From: Gammaproteobacteria bacterium
GTDB taxonomy: Bacteria > Pseudomonadota > Gammaproteobacteria > SZUA-152
Direction of reading: 5' to 3'
Assembly (NCBI GenBank): GCA_030613605.1
Contig: JAUWLO010000038.1
Span: forward strand, 1 to 12,612
Length of the DNA: 12,612 bases
Shown here: one piece after another, positions 6,423 to 12,612 of the stretch
Numbering within the stretch: the first letter of the stretch is position 1
Layout of the letters: every line of letters starts with the position of its first letter
The notes under the pieces: generated by a model
What the model saw: only the letters and a program-made list of their open reading frames with translations
Told to the model about the DNA's origin: nothing
The model's database searches: none
Program-made: the position numbers and the translations under genes

Positions 6423-7019
6423 TTACAGGGAGCTGTGATTACAAAATTCCAGCTTTGTAGCAGACTCGGTATGGCGAAAACGGGTAAAACTGGCATTACC
6501 CACTTTAATGCCGTAGACCTCGACGGCAGACTTCTGTGAAACCGGCATCATTGCAGCCCGAATAACCCCAGCATGAGTCACAACCAAAATATGCTGCCCC
6601 GGAAAGGCTTCCAGCATATTTTCGAATACACTGGATACGCGACTCTTAAATTCAGCCCATGGTTCAGCCCCTGCAGGGCGGCAATTGATCGGATCCCGAT
6701 AAAAAGCCGCATACTCATCTGCATTATTTTTCTGAATTTCTGCCCTCTCCCGCCCTTCCCAGACACCAAATCCCACCTCTTTGAGTCTGTTATCCACCTT
6801 CACCGGAATTGAGTATTTTTTCGCCAACGCCTCGGCAAACAATCTGCATCGAGTCAGGGGAGAGCTAAAAACCACATCCCATGGACAGCCATCCCCTACT
6901 GCACCCCACATTTGGGACCAGCCTTTTTCGCTCAACGGGTCATCCACGCCATTGCCACGGTAGGTGCTCGTTCCCACAGGCTCTCCATGACGGAGAAAAT
7001 CTATTGTTATATCTGCCAT
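6423..7019 (-). CDS. Histidine phosphatase family protein (CobC/PhoE-like)
   Basis: A 198-residue cytosolic phosphatase of the branch with the phosphoglycerate mutase fold. All catalytic positions are present: F-L-R10-H11-G12 with the nucleophilic His11, Arg57 in S-S-P-L-T-R, the acid/base Glu81 in L-K-E-V-G-F-G-V-W-E-G, and V-V-T-H149-A-G. The L-x-E-x-x-F-G-x-W-E-G form resembles alpha-ribazole phosphatase (CobC) and related small-molecule phosphatases, but no cobalamin gene is nearby, so the substrate stays open. Start: ATG 7019 with AAGG about ten bases upstream. It converges with bioA with only one base between the two stop codons, so each transcript probably reads into the other gene's 3' end. 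There is no evidence of a role in biotin metabolism. Confidence 0.93.
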   Translation of the reverse strand: MADITIDFLRHGEPVGTSTYRGNGVDDPLSEKGWSQMWGAVGDGCPWDVVFSSPLTRCRLFAEALAKKYSIPVKVDNRLKEVGFGVWEGRERAEIQKNNADEYAAFYRDPINCRPAGAEPWAEFKSRVSSVFENMLEAFPGQHILVVTHAGVIRAAMMPVSQKSAVEVYGIKVGNASFTRFRHTESATKLEFCNHSSL

Positions 7020-7080
7020 CTACCACGCACCTTCTTTTAAAATCATCTTTCTAGCAATTTTTCTCCATTGGCAACAAGCA

Positions 7081-7108
7081 GTTATATCCTGAGACCATTT
7101 CAAATCAA
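7081..7108 (-). promoter_or_regulatory. Candidate sigma-70 promoter of the phosphatase gene
   Basis: On the minus strand, -35 TTGATT (7108-7103) and -10 TATAAC (7086-7081) have 16-bp spacing; five of six -10 bases and four of six -35 bases match consensus. The predicted leader is about 55 nt. Confidence 0.4.
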
Positions 7109-7152
7109 GGGCTTAATCACCGCCAAATCACTGAATATTGTACAAATTTTAC

Positions 7153-7179
7153 TAAATATTCCAACTTCTGCGCCGAAAG
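7153..7179 (+). promoter_or_regulatory. Candidate sigma-28 (FliA) promoter of the HD-GYP gene
   Basis: TAAATATT (7153-7160), 11 bases, then GCCGAAAG (7172-7179). The FliA consensus is TAAAGTTT-N11-GCCGATAA, so six of eight bases match in each box with exact spacing. A TATAAT directly after it (7180-7185) could serve a sigma-70 promoter instead or as well, although its -35 (TATTCC) is poor. The leader to the ATG at 7243 would be about 57 nt. Confidence 0.4.
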
Positions 7180-7242
7180 TATAATGTGAGATAATGTCTA
7201 AAAGAAACAACCTCATTTTGGCTTAAATAACACTGTGAAAAC

Positions 7243-8496
7243 ATGAAAAAGAAACTCGATATAAAAGATCTGGCCGTGGGCATGTTTGTCTCTGAACTGG
7301 ATCGCCCGTGGATTGAAACACCTTTTCTATTCCAGGGTTTCCGCATTACTAATGAAGCCGAATTAAACAAGCTTATAGAGCTTTGTAAATACGTTGTAGT
7401 CGATATTGAGAAAAGCAAGGTTCCTATCACTAAAGGATCAGTGATGGCGAGCGAACCCAAGATGGAGCTTGACCTTAAACGGAAACCCAAACCCTACGTT
7501 AAGACCTTTGAAGAAGAATACGAATATGCCAAAAAGGTTTACAAGGATTCTCAAACACAGGTAAATAAATTTTTTGGCGACACTCGCCTGGGGAAAAATA
7601 TCTCCATGACAGAGGTGAGCAACTCCGTCACGCCACTGGTTGACAGTATCTTCAGAAACCCCAACACACTGACCCTTTTTAGCAACATTAAGGCTGCAAA
7701 TGAAAATCTTGAAACACACTCCATTAACACTTGTGTATTAAGCCTGACTTTTGCTCGCCATCTGGGTTTTGATAAAACAAAAATGTATGAATTAGGCGTA
7801 GCTGCCTTGCTTCACGATATTGGTGAAACACAAATTCCTGATGAGGTACTAAAGAAAAGAGGTAATCTTACCAAAGAAGAACAGGAGATATTACACAGCC
7901 ATTGCAATCTTGGGGCAACAATGCTTTCCAAAGTCAACGGCATTCCGCATAGCGCCATCAGCGTTGCCCAACATCACCATGAACGCTCGAATGAAAGCGG
8001 CTACCCAAGTAAATTAAGCGGGGAAGAACTGGGATTATATTCAAAAATTGTGGCTGTTATCGACATGTACGACACACTCACAACGGGCCTTGCCAATCAA
8101 CCGCCAATCACTTGCTCTGATGCGTTAAAACATATGTACGAATGGCGCAACGACCTGTTTGACCCAACCATTGTTGAACAATTCATACAGTGTCTGGGAA
8201 TTTATCCGATTGGGAGTGCGGTACTATTAAGCACAGGCGAATCCGGCATTGTCATCACAGTTCCCGAGAAAAACAGATTATCACCCAGCGTAATGCTCAT
8301 TAAAAACGCCAAGAATCAGACTTTCCTGCCACCGAGAATCGTCAATATTGCCATGATAAACGAAGCGGCAGAAAAAGCAGAAGACGGAGAAATCAGATCT
8401 CTGGAGATAACCAAAGTGATTGATCCGGATGCATTCGACATGGATTTAAAGAACTTTGTACTGCGCGAACTCACCATGAGCCAACCCGCTGCCTAA
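7243..8496 (+). CDS. DUF3391 and HD-GYP domain c-di-GMP phosphodiesterase
   Basis: A soluble 417-residue signalling protein predicted to degrade cyclic di-GMP and so favour motility over biofilm. Residues 4-60 match DUF3391 (L-A-V-G-M-F-V, L-D-R-P-W-I-E-T-P-F, Q-G-F-R-I, C-K-Y-V-V-V-D). A linker rich in Lys and Glu (70-110) leads to the HD-GYP domain (about 125-325): H159, H191-D192, H218 and H220, H245-H246-E, the G253-Y-P signature, and D274 with D277 in V-I-D-M-Y-D. These supply the metal site. In the usual H-D-I-G-K motif the Lys is replaced by Glu195, which could change substrate handling or be a subfamily trait. Residues after 325 form an extra C-terminal domain as in other DUF3391 proteins. 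ATG 7243 lacks a clear ribosome binding site. It faces the adenylate cyclase gene. Confidence 0.95.
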   Translation: MKKKLDIKDLAVGMFVSELDRPWIETPFLFQGFRITNEAELNKLIELCKYVVVDIEKSKVPITKGSVMASEPKMELDLKRKPKPYVKTFEEEYEYAKKVYKDSQTQVNKFFGDTRLGKNISMTEVSNSVTPLVDSIFRNPNTLTLFSNIKAANENLETHSINTCVLSLTFARHLGFDKTKMYELGVAALLHDIGETQIPDEVLKKRGNLTKEEQEILHSHCNLGATMLSKVNGIPHSAISVAQHHHERSNESGYPSKLSGEELGLYSKIVAVIDMYDTLTTGLANQPPITCSDALKHMYEWRNDLFDPTIVEQFIQCLGIYPIGSAVLLSTGESGIVITVPEKNRLSPSVMLIKNAKNQTFLPPRIVNIAMINEAAEKAEDGEIRSLEITKVIDPDAFDMDLKNFVLRELTMSQPAA

Positions 8497-8505
8497 CCAC
8501 TAGCT

Positions 8506-8522
8506 CCGGCCATTAATGCCGG
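8506..8522. other. Small hairpin between convergent genes
   Basis: CCGGC and GCCGG enclose the seven-base loop CATTAAT in the 64-nt gap between the HD-GYP and cyclase stop codons. It could act as a bidirectional terminator, but five base pairs and no T-run on either strand make this weak. Confidence 0.3.
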
Positions 8523-8560
8523 CAACTCACGACTAGCAAAAAGCAATAACGCTCAGCCAT

Positions 8561-10021
8561 TTAGCCGTTTTTTGCAGCACCGTATATATGCACCAGGTCA
8601 TTTTTGCCCCGAACTCTGTGCTCACCCAAATCCGTCAGCATAGACTGGGAGTTTTTAGACAATCTTCCCCATGCGTCTGATGACACAATCACCTGGTGCC
8701 CTAGCCGTTTGCTTAAGCCTTCCAGCCTGCTGGCGGTATTTACCGCATCACCAATGTACGTGTATTCATAACGATCGGTCGAACCCAATACTCCCGCTGC
8801 TGCAGGGCCATAATGGATACCGATCCCTATCTCAATGGTTCTGTCATCACTTAGCACAATTGCTTTTGAATGCTCAAGAATATCCATGGCTGTTATAAAT
8901 GCGTCCTCTGATGGACTCTCACAATTCTCGTAATCATAAACGGCGAGGATGGCATCACCCATGAACTTATTCACCACACCACTATGCTCTGAAACCAGAT
9001 CAGCCATTTTGGTGAAATAAGCATTTAAAAACAGTAACACTTCTTCCGGGGGGATACTTTCAGCATATGATGTAAACTGACGTATATCGCAAAACAGTAT
9101 GGCCATATTATGCTGCTTGCCATGCTTTAGTGAAGCTGTATCTTTGGTGAGCAATTTATTCATTACATCCGGGCTTACCACCTGCCCCAATGTTGCCTGT
9201 ATTTTTTCTTTTTCCTTTAGTTCATCAATCATCAAATTGGTTTGTTTTGCGATCAGGCCAAATTCATCACGACTTATTATCGGAACATAATTTCGGTAAT
9301 CACCATCATGTACAAAACGTAGCACGGCCAACTGAATATCAAAGTATTGTTGTAAATTTACAGAGTGAGTATGAATTAAACGTAGAGTCAAACTCACCAC
9401 AATAAATAACACAAAGAAAGCATCGGTTAGAAACTCTGTAAGAAATTGTTTTTCAGTCCAGCCCATCGATTCGACTAATTTTAAATTGCCGTAACCAGAC
9501 ATTGTTATTGCAACAATAGCAATCAATACGGTAATCGTTAGAAACAAACTCAGCCCATGAGTAACAGACCCAGCTTCAAAATCATGTTTATAAATTGGCT
9601 TATCGTTATCAAAACCTTTTCTTTCCCGTATCAGGGACATATCCATACTGGAGAAATATCCAAGGATCAACACACCAAAGAATAGCTTGCTGGCCAATGC
9701 AATGTGAACATCGTTATAGAGCAACTGGAAAGCAAACGTCATCACTCCAATCAGGATAAACAAACCAAAATCGAAGAAAAACTGTAGCCTCGGACGCTCA
9801 AAAATATGTGCCTTATCTACAATAATGCTCTGAAAACGTATCCGTAGCAGCAAAGCAACCAGGAATGGAGCAGTGAAAACGATCATAGAAAGCGGAATAC
9901 TTTGTGGGATAACATGAAGATCACTCCTCGCACCGATTATGGTGAGAAGAACGACCGTCAGGCCATAATAAAAGAAAATTAAGTATTTGAATTGATTGAT
10001 ATTCAACAGCTTACGGTCCAA
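8561..10021 (-). CDS. Six-TM, HAMP, class III adenylate cyclase
   Basis: A 486-residue inner-membrane enzyme predicted to make cAMP from ATP. Six hydrophobic segments (about 12-30, 43-60, 80-100, 107-122, 156-176, 199-215) lead into a HAMP linker (about 215-268, ending D-E-F-G-L-I-A-K-Q-T-N) and a short coiled coil. The catalytic domain follows (about 300-480): metal ligands Asp312 (F-C-D-I-R) and Asp356 (F-M-G-D), adenine-selecting Lys352 and Thr421 (E-Y-T-Y-I-G-D), and transition-state residues Asn428 and Arg432 (V-N-T-A-S-R-L-E). Thr421 in place of Asp indicates class IIIb, a group often stimulated by bicarbonate. All catalytic residues are present, so it should be active as a dimer. Start: TTG 10021 with AAGGA upstream; an in-frame stop at 10039 rules out a longer form. 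A FliA-type promoter lies just upstream. Confidence 0.94.
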   Translation of the reverse strand: MDRKLLNINQFKYLIFFYYGLTVVLLTIIGARSDLHVIPQSIPLSMIVFTAPFLVALLLRIRFQSIIVDKAHIFERPRLQFFFDFGLFILIGVMTFAFQLLYNDVHIALASKLFFGVLILGYFSSMDMSLIRERKGFDNDKPIYKHDFEAGSVTHGLSLFLTITVLIAIVAITMSGYGNLKLVESMGWTEKQFLTEFLTDAFFVLFIVVSLTLRLIHTHSVNLQQYFDIQLAVLRFVHDGDYRNYVPIISRDEFGLIAKQTNLMIDELKEKEKIQATLGQVVSPDVMNKLLTKDTASLKHGKQHNMAILFCDIRQFTSYAESIPPEEVLLFLNAYFTKMADLVSEHSGVVNKFMGDAILAVYDYENCESPSEDAFITAMDILEHSKAIVLSDDRTIEIGIGIHYGPAAAGVLGSTDRYEYTYIGDAVNTASRLEGLSKRLGHQVIVSSDAWGRLSKNSQSMLTDLGEHRVRGKNDLVHIYGAAKNG

Positions 10022-10049
10022 TTTCCAGAGTTTCCTTCATCCCCTGAAA

Positions 10050-10076
10050 CTATCGGCCTCGAATCGCCTAACCTTA
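10050..10076 (-). promoter_or_regulatory. Sigma-28 (FliA) promoter of the adenylate cyclase gene
   Basis: On the minus strand, TAAGGTTA (10076-10069), exactly 11 bases, then GCCGATAG (10057-10050). Against the FliA consensus TAAAGTTT-N11-GCCGATAA, six of eight and seven of eight bases match. Transcription would start near 10043, leaving a short leader of about 22 nt that contains the AAGGA ribosome site and the TTG start. This is the strongest promoter-like sequence in the window. Confidence 0.6.
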
Positions 10077-10146
10077 GAACTAGATCACAGCCAAAATGTG
10101 ACGCAAAACACAATAAATTCAATAAAATGGGAAATTTTAGCGCTGA

Positions 10147-10169
10147 AATAGAAATCAATGGTTTCTATT
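10147..10169. promoter_or_regulatory. Perfect 8-bp inverted repeat, candidate operator
   Basis: AATAGAAA (10147-10154) and TTTCTATT (10162-10169) are perfect inverted copies with a seven-base centre. The site lies about 45 bp before the small reading frame and about 70 bp upstream of the cyclase promoter box. It is AT-rich and lacks a following T-run, so an operator is likelier than a terminator. The protein that would bind is unknown. Confidence 0.35.
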
Positions 10170-10213
10170 GGCTATAGTGACACTTTCTGCCCCACGTAAA
10201 CCCACATATCACT

Positions 10214-10366
10214 ATGAACCTGATATCCTCATCAGCTGTGAAATCGGGGCAAAATTTACGGATCAGGAGAATGCCGGACTCGAGCACGCCACCAGATGAC
10301 AATGAAGCGGGACAGCGACCAAAACTTAAATTCTTCCTAACAAAACAGCTAGCCAATGGAATATGA
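10214..10366 (+). CDS. Possible small protein or leader frame before the STAS-like gene
   Basis: An open frame of 50 codons from ATG 10214, or 31 codons from an internal ATG 10271. The internal ATG has AGGAG directly in front of it, at a spacing (one or two bases) shorter than usual; ATG 10214 has no ribosome site. The frame ends at TGA 10364-10366, overlapping the ATG of the next gene as ATGA, the classical junction for translational coupling. The downstream gene has no usable ribosome site of its own, which supports coupling. The C-terminal part (G-Q-R-P-K-L-K-F-F-L-T-K) is basic; no signal peptide or known domain is seen. It may be a real small protein, a regulatory leader, or chance. Confidence 0.35.
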   Translation: MNLISSSAVKSGQNLRIRRMPDSSTPPDDNEAGQRPKLKFFLTKQLANGI

Positions 10367-10761
10367 CGCAAGTAAAGGAATACAAACTTAGCTGGTGCAC
10401 GCTATTTCAGCGCGACGACCATATTGTGACCATTGAAATAAATGAGAGTATCGAGGTTGATACGGATATGGCACAGGAACTTATCGAGCTTTCCGACAAC
10501 GTTTATGGAGACACCCCATTTGCTCTGCTCTCCAACAGAGTAAATTCATATTCGCTGTCTTTTGAGGCCATGCACACAGTGGCAGTACAGACAAATCTGG
10601 TCGCCCTTGCCGTCGTTATTTACTCCGCGCATTCCAAATTACTTATCGAGACACAGAATTTCTTTATTTCAACCATAAAGAAAAAGCCGGTAAAAATATT
10701 CACGGATAAAAATACGGCAATAGAATGGCTGCAGTCTGAACTCAGCAAAACGAGATCCTAA
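10363..10761 (+). CDS. Small STAS/SpoIIAA-like cytosolic protein
   Basis: A 132-residue soluble protein with no signal or membrane segment. The strand-helix alternation (H-I-V-T-I-E-I-N, a helix at 36-47, P-F-A-L-L-S-N, a helix near 68-76, L-V-A-L-A-V-V-I-Y, a helix, then K-P-V-K-I-F-T-D-K and a final helix A-I-E-W-L-Q) resembles STAS or SpoIIAA-like folds. In those families such folds serve as partner-binding modules, for example anti-anti-sigma factors. No sequence signature proves this, and the usual phosphorylatable Ser motif is not evident. An in-frame stop at 10327 makes ATG 10363 the only start; it has no ribosome binding site and overlaps the preceding small frame by ATGA. Convergent with the vWA gene. 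A signalling role is suggested only by position next to the cyclase. Confidence 0.8.
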   Translation: MTQVKEYKLSWCTLFQRDDHIVTIEINESIEVDTDMAQELIELSDNVYGDTPFALLSNRVNSYSLSFEAMHTVAVQTNLVALAVVIYSAHSKLLIETQNFFISTIKKKPVKIFTDKNTAIEWLQSELSKTRS

Positions 10762-10800
10762 TTTTTATTTAACTCTCTTCTCAGCCTTTTATTCAGCTCT

Positions 10801-12612
10801 TTACTTGGTCAACGCCATAAACAAACTTGGTAATTTTTCCGGCAAACGTTCCACCCGATCAATCACCGTGTATTGTCGGCCAAAAATATCGGTGACGTAT
10901 TCATCGGCCTGTGGATCCAGATTCACACAATGGGTGTAAATGCCGTCCTGGTCTAATTCCTGTACCGCCTTGCGCGCATCTTCAATCAGCAAACGCTGGT
11001 CACTCACATCAATATCCGAAGGCTCGCCATCGGTTAACACCAGTAATAATTTTTTGTCCGCTTTTTGCGCACCGAGATAATGCGCCGCATGACGCAATGC
11101 CGCACCCATGCGCGTTGAATAACCGGCCTCCATTGCCGCCAGCCTGCCCTTTACTTCATCGTTCCACTGTTCGCTATAGCCCTTGATGTGTTGATAACGC
11201 ACTTCATGACGTGTATTCGAGGAAAAACCAGCAATGGCAAATTTATCGCCAAGGCGATCAATGGACCAACCCAGCAATGCAACCGCCTCCTGACTTAACT
11301 CCAGAATCGTTTGCTCGCTACCTTCCGCCTTATCCGCCAGCGATGCCGAAAGATCCAACAACAACATGACGGCAATATCACGGCTATCATGTTTGTGACT
11401 CATATTGATACGCGGATCCGGCATACTGCCGCTCTTGAGGTCGATCAGAGAACGTATCGCCACATCCAGATCCAGTTCACTACCCTCTTCCTGATAGCGC
11501 ACGCGCACATAGTTTTGTGGCTTGAGCATGTCGAGAATTTGTTTCAATCGTTTTGCAAGCGCGGCATGTTTTTCCAGCAGTTTGTCGATATCAGCCGCAT
11601 TACCCGAAGGGTGTAAACTTTCATAGAGACTCACCCAGTCCGGTCGATAGGTTTTGGTGTTGTAATCCCACTCGGGATAATGACGCGGCGGCAGACCCTG
11701 GTCTTCTTCTTCGGCCTCCTGAGTTTTCCGCTCCTGATCAAACATTTCCTCATCATCACTTTCTTCAATGTACATCCACATATGACGATTATCATCTCGA
11801 TAACTAACTTCAGTATCGATAAAGTACATTTTGGGTGACTGATCAGACTGACGACGAGTACGCGCAATATACGACACCGCAATCTTCGCTACGTCAGCAG
11901 TGGTAGTGTCTTCCGGATTTTCGGCGCCTTCCATCAACTCGTGGAAACGTGCGGTAAATTCCAGAACATCTTCATTTTCATAGCCATGGGTCTCATCCAG
12001 AATGGCATAAGACAACATCGCCAGGCGGTGACGGATACAGGATTCTTCTTCCGGTTTGCAGGCATCTTCCACCGGCCGTGGGTGCAAAGCCATAAACAAT
12101 TTCCGCAACCCCGGGTACTCTCGCATGGTCAGATATTCCACGCGACAATCTTCCAGCAATTCAACCGCCACTCGCTGAAACGGGCTGTAGTTATCGGCAA
12201 TTATTTTTGTTGTCCAGCGCTGGTGTGCGGCCATGTGTGCCAATAACGCACGGTAACGGTCGATGCCCTTTATTATAAAACCAGAGTCACCCTCGGTATC
12301 GTCATACACATCCGGTATACGCATACCTAAAGAATCATAATAAGGCAGCGGTTTTCGCAGCTCATCGAAGGCATTCGAGTACGGCATCAAATAGGGTTTT
12401 TCTTGCCACAGTGCCTTCATGTACAAATCTAACTTGCGCTCATTATCGATAAATAATGTTCCGTGACGTTCACGCTGCAAGATGGCTCGACTGTCCGCAG
12501 ACTGCAAACAGAAATAATCTTTTTGGCGTTCGGGATGATTTTCGTAATTACGAATGCCGTAATCAATCCAGTTCTTTAATCCTTCCAGAGAAAGCTGGCT
12601 CAACAAATAGGG
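10801..12612 (-). CDS. CbbO/NorD-type vWA domain protein, 5' end missing
   Basis: The visible 603 codons run off the right edge. The frame is open to base 12612, and the TTG at 12606 is an ordinary Leu codon, not a credible start. Proteins of this group assist a MoxR-type AAA+ ATPase (CbbQ or NorQ) in activating a metalloenzyme: RuBisCO for CbbO, nitric oxide reductase for NorD. Counting from that TTG, a helical N-terminal region (1-270) is followed by an acidic segment (281-302) and a C-terminal vWA domain (about 408-601). The vWA domain has a full MIDAS site: D418-L-S420-A-S422, T498 in Y-S-T-R-M-G, and D526 in T-D-G-E-P. The ending (R-V-E-R-L-P-E-K-L-P) is typical of the group. CbbO and NorD cannot be separated without the missing neighbour, expected beyond the right edge. 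Stop TAA 10803-10801. Confidence 0.92.
   Translation of the reverse strand, partial: PYLLSQLSLEGLKNWIDYGIRNYENHPERQKDYFCLQSADSRAILQRERHGTLFIDNERKLDLYMKALWQEKPYLMPYSNAFDELRKPLPYYDSLGMRIPDVYDDTEGDSGFIIKGIDRYRALLAHMAAHQRWTTKIIADNYSPFQRVAVELLEDCRVEYLTMREYPGLRKLFMALHPRPVEDACKPEEESCIRHRLAMLSYAILDETHGYENEDVLEFTARFHELMEGAENPEDTTTADVAKIAVSYIARTRRQSDQSPKMYFIDTEVSYRDDNRHMWMYIEESDDEEMFDQERKTQEAEEEDQGLPPRHYPEWDYNTKTYRPDWVSLYESLHPSGNAADIDKLLEKHAALAKRLKQILDMLKPQNYVRVRYQEEGSELDLDVAIRSLIDLKSGSMPDPRINMSHKHDSRDIAVMLLLDLSASLADKAEGSEQTILELSQEAVALLGWSIDRLGDKFAIAGFSSNTRHEVRYQHIKGYSEQWNDEVKGRLAAMEAGYSTRMGAALRHAAHYLGAQKADKKLLLVLTDGEPSDIDVSDQRLLIEDARKAVQELDQDGIYTHCVNLDPQADEYVTDIFGRQYTVIDRVERLPEKLPSLFMALTK

Larger units (their letters stand above)
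10022..10362. other. 341-bp divergent intergenic region
   Basis: This stretch separates the cyclase (minus) from the STAS-like gene (plus). It holds the sigma-28-like promoter of the cyclase, a TCACA/TGTGA everted repeat (10085-10101), the inverted repeat at 10147-10169 and the small reading frame at 10214-10366. No convincing plus-strand sigma-70 promoter was found. AT-rich sequence lies at about 10100-10175. Confidence 0.6.

Noticed and set aside
10085..10101. TCACA and TGTGA separated by seven bases, suggesting a cAMP-CRP site near an adenylate cyclase
   Set aside because: The half-sites are everted compared with TGTGA-N6-TCACA and the spacing is wrong, so it is not a standard CRP site.
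10165..10371. Minus-strand frame of 68 codons in the cyclase/STAS gap
   Set aside because: No ribosome site or recognisable composition, and it is antisense to the plus-strand frame whose ATGA junction is more gene-like.
12604..12606. TTG as start codon of the vWA protein
   Set aside because: The frame stays open to the window edge, no ribosome site is visible and family members are longer at the N-terminus.

Overview
The window looks like chromosomal DNA from a Gram-negative bacterium, most likely a gammaproteobacterium. It encodes an outer-membrane barrel, a lipoprotein with an inner-membrane retention signal, a Tat-exported copper oxidase, and a BioA very close in sequence to enterobacterial BioA. 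The vWA protein at the right edge belongs to the CbbO/NorD group common in chemoautotrophs and denitrifiers. The genus cannot be named from this sequence. No rRNA, tRNA, CRISPR array, insertion sequence or prophage was seen.

Left part (1-4928, all on the minus strand): a copper-associated cluster. In transcription order it runs: a small Cys/His protein (DUF2946/CopL-like); a Tat-exported two-domain multicopper oxidase; an outer-membrane barrel; a small secreted His/Met protein of no known family; a DUF2231 membrane protein with a 120-residue His-rich tail; and a cytochrome c lipoprotein. The start of a further gene lies in the last nine bases. Gaps from the oxidase onward are short (12, 57 and 73 nt, a 4-nt overlap, then 48 nt), so a single operon is likely. 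Four of the exported proteins, and the tail of the membrane protein, carry His/Met or Cys/His copper-type motifs. I infer a periplasmic copper-handling and Cu(I)-oxidising system, possibly connected to the respiratory chain through the cytochrome.

Middle part (5135-7019): bioA (biotin synthesis, plus strand) and a histidine phosphatase (minus strand) converge with one base between their stop codons.

Signalling part (7243-10761): a DUF3391/HD-GYP protein (c-di-GMP turnover) and a six-TM HAMP adenylate cyclase converge. Each is preceded by a sequence matching the flagellar sigma-28 (FliA) promoter with exact 11-bp spacing, which suggests that both second-messenger enzymes belong to the motility regulon. 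Next, on the plus strand, is a small STAS/SpoIIAA-like protein. Its start overlaps the stop of a previously overlooked 50-codon reading frame by ATGA.

Right edge (10801-12612, minus strand): a CbbO/NorD-type vWA protein whose 5' end lies outside the window. Proteins of this kind work with a MoxR-type AAA+ ATPase (CbbQ/NorQ) to activate metalloenzymes such as RuBisCO or nitric oxide reductase.
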